Shown here: in pieces, positions 7,931 through 11,533 of the stretch
Layout: each line of letters starts with the position of its first letter
Position numbering within the stretch: position 1 is the stretch's first letter
From: Flavobacteriaceae bacterium
Lineage (GTDB): Bacteria; Bacteroidota; Bacteroidia; Flavobacteriales; Flavobacteriaceae
Direction: 5' to 3'
Length of the DNA stretch: 11,533 nucleotides
Assembly: GCA_030618945.1 (NCBI GenBank)
Contig: JAUXCI010000055.1
Span: forward strand, 1-11,533
Program-made: the position numbers and the translations under genes
Notes under the pieces: generated by a model
Told to the model about the DNA's origin: nothing
What the model saw: only the letters and a program-made list of their open reading frames with translations
The model's database searches: none

Positions 7931-8539
7931 ATGCTGGTCTTTAAGGTAATATCATATGTACTTCACCCCCTGCTTTTCGCATTTATGGGTAGTTTTATCT
8001 ATTTATATCTCACGCCAAAACATGTTGTAAAAGAACAGGAATATATCATTCTATTCGTTGTTTTTGTAAGTACATATATCATTCCTATTCTTTTATTGGC
8101 CTTACTAAAAAAAGTTAAGCTCATAAATGACTATCACCTGAGGTCTATCAACGAAAGGAAATTTCCCGTATTGTTTTTTATTATGTTGTCCTTTCTCATA
8201 GGAAGAGCCCTTATTGCCATTCATATAGTTGATTTACTAGCCTTTTCATTTTTTGGAGTAGCCTTTGCCTTAAGTTTTACTTATTTGCTTTTCAACTTAA
8301 AAATAAAAACCAGTTTGCATACCCTTGGAATTGGGGGAATAATAGGATTTGTGATGGTGATGAGCTATGAATATCAATTAAATTTCAACGCTTTTCTTGC
8401 AGGCTTATTCGTGGTAGCAGGCTTAATTGGAATTTCGAGATTGGCCCTAAATGCCCATAGGCCAAAAGAAGTATATATAGGTTTTGTACTAGGGATCGTT
8501 TCTCAATGGATGAGTTTTCAGATCTATCAGAACATATAA
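7931..8539 (+). CDS. Membrane protein with degenerate PAP2-type signature
   Basis: An integral membrane protein of 202 residues with about six hydrophobic segments (roughly 5-27, 38-59, 78-98, 101-122, 131-160, 160-175 and 182-197, some merging). Near the C-terminus, SRLALNAHRPKEVYIGFVLG (169-188) matches the third PAP2 phosphatase motif, SR-x5-H-x3-D-x3-G, with E180 in place of the usual aspartate. SLH at 128-130 is where motif 2 (SGH) would be, with the glycine replaced. The basic stretch RSINERKFP (71-79) is a weak stand-in for motif 1. A lipid-phosphate phosphatase or an inactive relative is inferred; activity is uncertain because motifs 1 and 2 are poor. It follows rpoN by three bases and its last 13 bases overlap the convergent barrel gene. 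Confidence 0.75.
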   Translation: MLVFKVISYVLHPLLFAFMGSFIYLYLTPKHVVKEQEYIILFVVFVSTYIIPILLLALLKKVKLINDYHLRSINERKFPVLFFIMLSFLIGRALIAIHIVDLLAFSFFGVAFALSFTYLLFNLKIKTSLHTLGIGGIIGFVMVMSYEYQLNFNAFLAGLFVVAGLIGISRLALNAHRPKEVYIGFVLGIVSQWMSFQIYQNI

Positions 8540-9183
8540 AAAATCAAGCCAATTTTAAAATCATTAATTTTTATGTCGTAATCATTATTACTTGTTTGTG
8601 TAAACAAATCATTTAATCCATAATACGTATAAAGATTCCATTTGTTATAACCTACTGAAAAAGTAAGTCCGTACAAAAAGTCATTTACTTCTATTATGTC
8701 GTCAACATCAAAATCTATAGATTTTCCAAAACTTGTATTCTGAGCAAATTTATAAGCTAGTTTCACTCCAGGATAAAACCTCCAAAACTTGTATTTCACT
8801 GCCGTTGAGGACCGAAATCGCAATTCAATGGGTAATTCAACCAAGTGAAGAATAAGTTTGTTGTTCCTAATTGTGCCATCTTCATCAGTGGGTTCTACAA
8901 CATTAATGTTCACATTAAAATAATAGTTATTAAATCCATAACCCAAACCAAGGCCCAAACCAATATTACGGCGTTTATTTAAAGGAAAATCTTTGATAAA
9001 TCCTCCTGCCAAACCATAGGAAAAACCAGACTGAGATATCTGATCAGGTAAGTTGAGCATTTGAATATAGGTTAGCCCAAAATATATCTGATCCTCTAGG
9101 TATTTATCATCCACAAAAGTACTGTCGACCTGCGCCTTGAGAGAAGTTGAAAAAAATAAAATTAATATGACAATCTTGCGCAT
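8527..9183 (-). CDS. PorT-like outer-membrane beta-barrel protein
   Basis: A 218-residue exported barrel. The N-terminus MRKIVILILFFSTSLKAQ is a signal peptide with likely cleavage after A17, leaving a mature protein starting QVDST. The rest alternates polar and aromatic residues as expected of beta strands (for example GLGLGLGYGFNNYYFNVNIN, about 76-95), and the protein ends in phenylalanine (FYMF), a typical outer-membrane barrel C-terminus. Length and character fit the outer-membrane-barrel family that includes PorT/SprT of type IX secretion. However, many unrelated small barrels share this domain and no other secretion gene is nearby, so I do not name it porT. It has its own promoter-like box at 9201-9208 and is separated by 63 bp from the DUF1611-like gene upstream. 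Its stop overlaps the 3' end of the convergent gene. Confidence 0.78.
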   Translation of the reverse strand: MRKIVILILFFSTSLKAQVDSTFVDDKYLEDQIYFGLTYIQMLNLPDQISQSGFSYGLAGGFIKDFPLNKRRNIGLGLGLGYGFNNYYFNVNINVVEPTDEDGTIRNNKLILHLVELPIELRFRSSTAVKYKFWRFYPGVKLAYKFAQNTSFGKSIDFDVDDIIEVNDFLYGLTFSVGYNKWNLYTYYGLNDLFTQTSNNDYDIKINDFKIGLIFYMF

Positions 9184-9200
9184 CGAACCTTATAAAAGAT

Positions 9201-9208
9201 CAAAGGTA
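9201..9208 (-). promoter_or_regulatory. Promoter -7 box for the barrel gene
   Basis: Read on the minus strand this is TACCTTTG, an exact match to TANNTTTG, 17 bp before the ATG at 9183. The -33 position is weak: only GTT at about 19 bp spacing, in the complement of 9228-9230. It suggests the barrel is transcribed independently of the M20/P-loop pair. Confidence 0.5.
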
Positions 9209-9246
9209 GCTTATTTGATGGAAATTTAACTGTCTTATTTATTCCC

Positions 9247-10266
9247 TTATAAATCCAGCTTTAGTTTATCAGCCAAGATCTGTTTTAACTCATCTGAGGT
9301 ATTCGGATTGATTAGGTTGATTGCTTTTACTCCGCACAGTTTTTCAATTAATTCTGCTCCGGCCACAGTATTAGTGGCAATCCCACTTACGAGGTCAGGT
9401 TTGAGTTTAAAACTTTTCATTACTCCATACACCGCATAAGGATCCGAAGCGCACAATACAATGCATTTAACACTGGCTTTTAACTCTTCAAAAGCTACAT
9501 CCCCGTTATAAGGCTCAAGTGGTGATGCCCCGAGCTCAATTACCGCCACGTCTGCATTTGTATTGTTTAAAAGACTTAGGAGTTGAACGAGCTTTTTTCT
9601 GAATTTCTCACGCGGAAAAATAGATGAAGGCAGCCCAATGTCCACAAAATCAAAAATATGACTGGCTCCAACATCTTTTAACGACAATATATCTCTATAT
9701 CTGCTAGCTCCTGTTAATTTGCCCGCAACAATATTCAAGCCGGCCCTTTTTAAAAGATTAACTATAATTCGAGCTACAGTTGTTTTTCCTGCAGACATTG
9801 AGGTACCCACAAGAAGTATTACCGGAATATTAAACTTTGAGAATGTAGTCGCTTTAACAAAATCATCCATTTTGATAACCAACTCATCTCTTACCACATG
9901 CCCCACATATTCCAATTCGATCAAATTGGGCAAATAAGCCGATTTGGAGGTGCATTTCCCAAATAAACCTCCACCAGTAAGCAGATGCATGATTCCGTCT
10001 TCCTCCACTTCCCTCCACGATCCTGTAGCTTCAAGAGTAGCATACCTTTCCCCTAAGGCTCCTACTACCAGATCTTCTCTCATAAAACCTCTCATCCTCC
10101 CATTAATCAACTCAATTTTTAACATTTCATTGCCGGTATTTGTGATTTTTCCGACAACATAATCGCCGGTTTTCCATTTGATTTTTTCAAGTTTTTCCAA
10201 ACTAAACGGCTTCTTGTCCAAATCAGAGATTCTTAACAGGGATGTAAATATATATTTTGAATTCAT
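9247..10266 (-). CDS. DUF1611/DgcN-like P-loop protein with N-terminal extension
   Basis: A 339-residue cytosolic protein. Residues 147-340 form a P-loop domain: GTSMSAGKTT (154-163) has the G-x5-GKT spacing of BioD and DUF1611 proteins. The downstream VIELGASPLEPYNGDV (242-257) aligns with the DUF1611 EGQGSL-HP-x-SGV segment, and ASHIFDFV (201-208) with its AVxADFV. LLTGGGLFGKCTSKSAYL (95-112) resembles the DUF1611 N-terminal motif EGxFGxxTSKTA. Residues 1-90 are an extra, probably beta-rich segment, and the Rossmann part between the TSKSA motif and the P-loop is short (about 35 residues). Characterised DUF1611 member DgcN is a D-glutamate N-acetyltransferase; whether this one is too is inference. 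It follows the M20 peptidase by 33 bp on the same strand, probably one operon. Start ATG 10266 is the only good choice. Confidence 0.7.
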   Translation of the reverse strand: MNSKYIFTSLLRISDLDKKPFSLEKLEKIKWKTGDYVVGKITNTGNEMLKIELINGRMRGFMREDLVVGALGERYATLEATGSWREVEEDGIMHLLTGGGLFGKCTSKSAYLPNLIELEYVGHVVRDELVIKMDDFVKATTFSKFNIPVILLVGTSMSAGKTTVARIIVNLLKRAGLNIVAGKLTGASRYRDILSLKDVGASHIFDFVDIGLPSSIFPREKFRKKLVQLLSLLNNTNADVAVIELGASPLEPYNGDVAFEELKASVKCIVLCASDPYAVYGVMKSFKLKPDLVSGIATNTVAGAELIEKLCGVKAINLINPNTSDELKQILADKLKLDL

Positions 10267-10299
10267 ATCTCTATTTTATTGGATTCAAATTTTTCTTAA

Positions 10300-11454
10300 T
10301 TAAGGGGCTGCTGTCAACAACAAGGTGAGTAAAGCTGTTCGTTCCGTCAATTTATCGTTAAATATAAATTCATGTTTTGCATGGGCACCATCACCTACCG
10401 TACCAAGACCATCAAGAGTTGCCGTATAAAGGCTTGTTGTATTTCCATCAGAACCACCTCCTGCAGTCGTCTGTTCAAGATTGATGTTTATCGTTTTACC
10501 TAGTTTTTTGGCCAGTTTCCATAAGTCCTGATTCCGTGATGTTTTTTCCATCGGCGGCCGTCCAAAATAACCTTCTATCTTTAGGCTCGTATCCTTACTT
10601 ATGGGTTTTAAAGCAAATATTTTACGACTTATAAAATCGGCATCCCTTTCATTGTGAACCCTTACGTCTATAACAGCCATGCTCTCTTCTGCTATGACGT
10701 TAGCAGATGAACCGCCTTGAATCATTCCTACATTTACCGTGATGCCTTTTTCAAAATCATTGAGCGCAAACAAATGCTGTATGTGGTAAGAAAGTTCTAC
10801 AATGGCACTTACTCCCTGGTCAGGATTCAGTCCAGCATGGGCGGGTTGGCCTGTTACCGTTAGTGTAAACCTCCCGACACCCTTGCGAGCGGTTTTAAGC
10901 ATACCGTCAAGGCCCAGTGGAGGTTCAAGAATATAAGCTCTACTTGCGACACGGGATAATCTCGTAATCGTTTTGGCAGATTCTATGCTGCCGATCTCTT
11001 CATCCGAGTTTATGATAATCACAGGAGTAACCTTGCATTCCAAGTTTAGATACTTAATGGTTTTAATCGCAAAGATCATCTGTGTAAGACCTGCCTTCAT
11101 ATCAAAGACTCCTGGTCCTGATACTTTATTTTCTATATCTATAATGGGCATTTTTTCAAGAGTACCCTTTTTCCAGACCGTATCACAATGCCCCACCATT
11201 AGCTGAATAGGCTGATTTTTGATACGTAATTTTGGACGTGCATAAAGGTATCCCCCAGTCAAACTACCAGTAGAAATCGATACCTGAAAGTCTAAGGTCT
11301 CAAGCGTATCCTTTAGAAAAACCAAAATTTCACTTTGCGATTTAGCGTCTTGTGACGGGGTCTCTGTGGCAACAAGTTTCTTTAAAAAGATAAGCATGTC
11401 TTCCTGATTATCTCTTAGATAATTTTCAATATGTTTAGCTATTGTCCGTTCCAT
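10300..11454 (-). CDS. M20 family zinc metallopeptidase/amidohydrolase (CPG2-like)
   Basis: A 384-residue cytosolic di-zinc hydrolase with no signal peptide. Motifs in order: GHCDTVW (88-94; zinc ligand H89), GPGVFDMKAG (113-122; bridging D118), NSDEEIGS (149-156; catalytic E152 and ligand E153), ILEPP (175-179; ligand E177), the dimerisation-domain AHAG (205-208; H206), the glycine-rich GGGSDGN (332-338), and GAHAKHEF (356-363; ligand H358). The layout is that of glutamate carboxypeptidase G2 and ArgE/DapE-type enzymes, which cleave C-terminal glutamate or remove N-acyl groups. The exact substrate cannot be read from sequence. It is the first gene of a probable two-gene unit with the DUF1611-like protein; the pairing favours an acyl-amino-acid or glutamyl substrate, as inference. 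The ATG at 11454 is preceded by a weak promoter. Confidence 0.9.
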   Translation of the reverse strand: MERTIAKHIENYLRDNQEDMLIFLKKLVATETPSQDAKSQSEILVFLKDTLETLDFQVSISTGSLTGGYLYARPKLRIKNQPIQLMVGHCDTVWKKGTLEKMPIIDIENKVSGPGVFDMKAGLTQMIFAIKTIKYLNLECKVTPVIIINSDEEIGSIESAKTITRLSRVASRAYILEPPLGLDGMLKTARKGVGRFTLTVTGQPAHAGLNPDQGVSAIVELSYHIQHLFALNDFEKGITVNVGMIQGGSSANVIAEESMAVIDVRVHNERDADFISRKIFALKPISKDTSLKIEGYFGRPPMEKTSRNQDLWKLAKKLGKTININLEQTTAGGGSDGNTTSLYTATLDGLGTVGDGAHAKHEFIFNDKLTERTALLTLLLTAAP

Positions 11455-11467
11455 GCTAAACCAAAAT

Positions 11468-11499
11468 TTAAGATACTAACGATGAAAATCCTTTGGAAA
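11468..11499 (-). promoter_or_regulatory. Possible promoter of the M20/P-loop unit
   Basis: On the minus strand, TTTC (complement of 11496-11499) and TATCTTAA (complement of 11468-11475) are separated by 20 bp. This resembles the asnS promoter (TTTC, 19 bp, TATCTTTG) but with a degenerate -7 box. It would place the transcript start only a few bases before the ATG at 11454. Confidence 0.3.
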
Positions 11500-11520
11500 T
11501 GGATAATTCATAGTTTTTTT

Positions 11521-11528
11521 TATACTTG
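11521..11528 (+). promoter_or_regulatory. Possible -7 box for a rightward gene beyond the window
   Basis: TATACTTG matches seven of eight TANNTTTG positions (C for the first of the three T). A TTTG at 11492-11495 is 25 bp upstream, longer than usual. If real, the gene starts past the window end and is divergent from the M20 peptidase. The only rightward start before it, an ATG at 11482, lies upstream of the box and is not supported. Confidence 0.3.
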
Positions 11529-11533
11529 CAAAC

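Noticed and set aside
8527..9183. Naming the barrel gene porT/sprT of the type IX secretion system
   Set aside because: The barrel class is shared by many unrelated proteins and no other type IX component lies in the window; motif evidence for true PorT is lacking.
9247..10266. P-loop protein as BioD or MobB
   Set aside because: The P-loop spacing fits BioD, but the TSKSA segment before it and the ELGASPLEPYNGD segment after it fit DUF1611 better, and no biotin or molybdopterin gene is adjacent.
11482..11533. Start of a rightward gene at ATG 11482
   Set aside because: Only 17 codons are visible, no recognisable N-terminus, and a better promoter-like box lies inside the frame at 11521-11528.

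Overview
The window looks like a chromosomal segment from a low-GC Bacteroidota bacterium, most likely a member of the Flavobacteriaceae. Evidence: several genes are preceded by the Bacteroidota-type -7 box TANNTTTG rather than a sigma-70 TATAAT; Shine-Dalgarno sequences are mostly absent; asnS is followed directly by rpoN; and there is a small outer-membrane barrel of the PorT-like class. No rRNA, tRNA, CRISPR array, insertion sequence or phage gene is visible.

Layout. Positions 1-291 are non-coding and unusually rich in short periodic repeats: TAAG-headed heptamers, a CAAGACAA duplication, an imperfect inverted repeat, and nine octamers in register that end two bases before the pyrH -7 box. 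Positions 292-8539 read rightward: pyrH (UMP kinase) and frr (ribosome recycling factor); an RND-superfamily exporter and an rmlA-type nucleotidyltransferase three bases apart; asnS with its own promoter; then rpoN (sigma-54) and a small membrane protein with a degenerate PAP2 phosphatase signature, also three bases apart. Positions 11454-8527 read leftward: an M20 zinc peptidase, a P-loop protein related to DUF1611/DgcN, and a PorT-like outer-membrane barrel with its own promoter. The two blocks converge at 8527-8539, where the last codons overlap by 13 bp.

Most rightward genes are housekeeping (UTP synthesis, ribosome recycling, Asn-tRNA charging, sigma-54), with envelope functions between them (RND exporter, dTDP-sugar synthesis, membrane protein). 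The least explained part is the M20/DUF1611-like pair. DUF1611 proteins include a D-glutamate N-acetyltransferase, and M20 enzymes include amidohydrolases that remove N-acyl groups or C-terminal glutamate, so a joint role in acyl-amino-acid or D-amino-acid metabolism is a plausible but unproven inference.

Two starts should be moved from the longest open frame: pyrH to 292 and asnS to 4965. In both cases the longer frame begins upstream of or inside the promoter.
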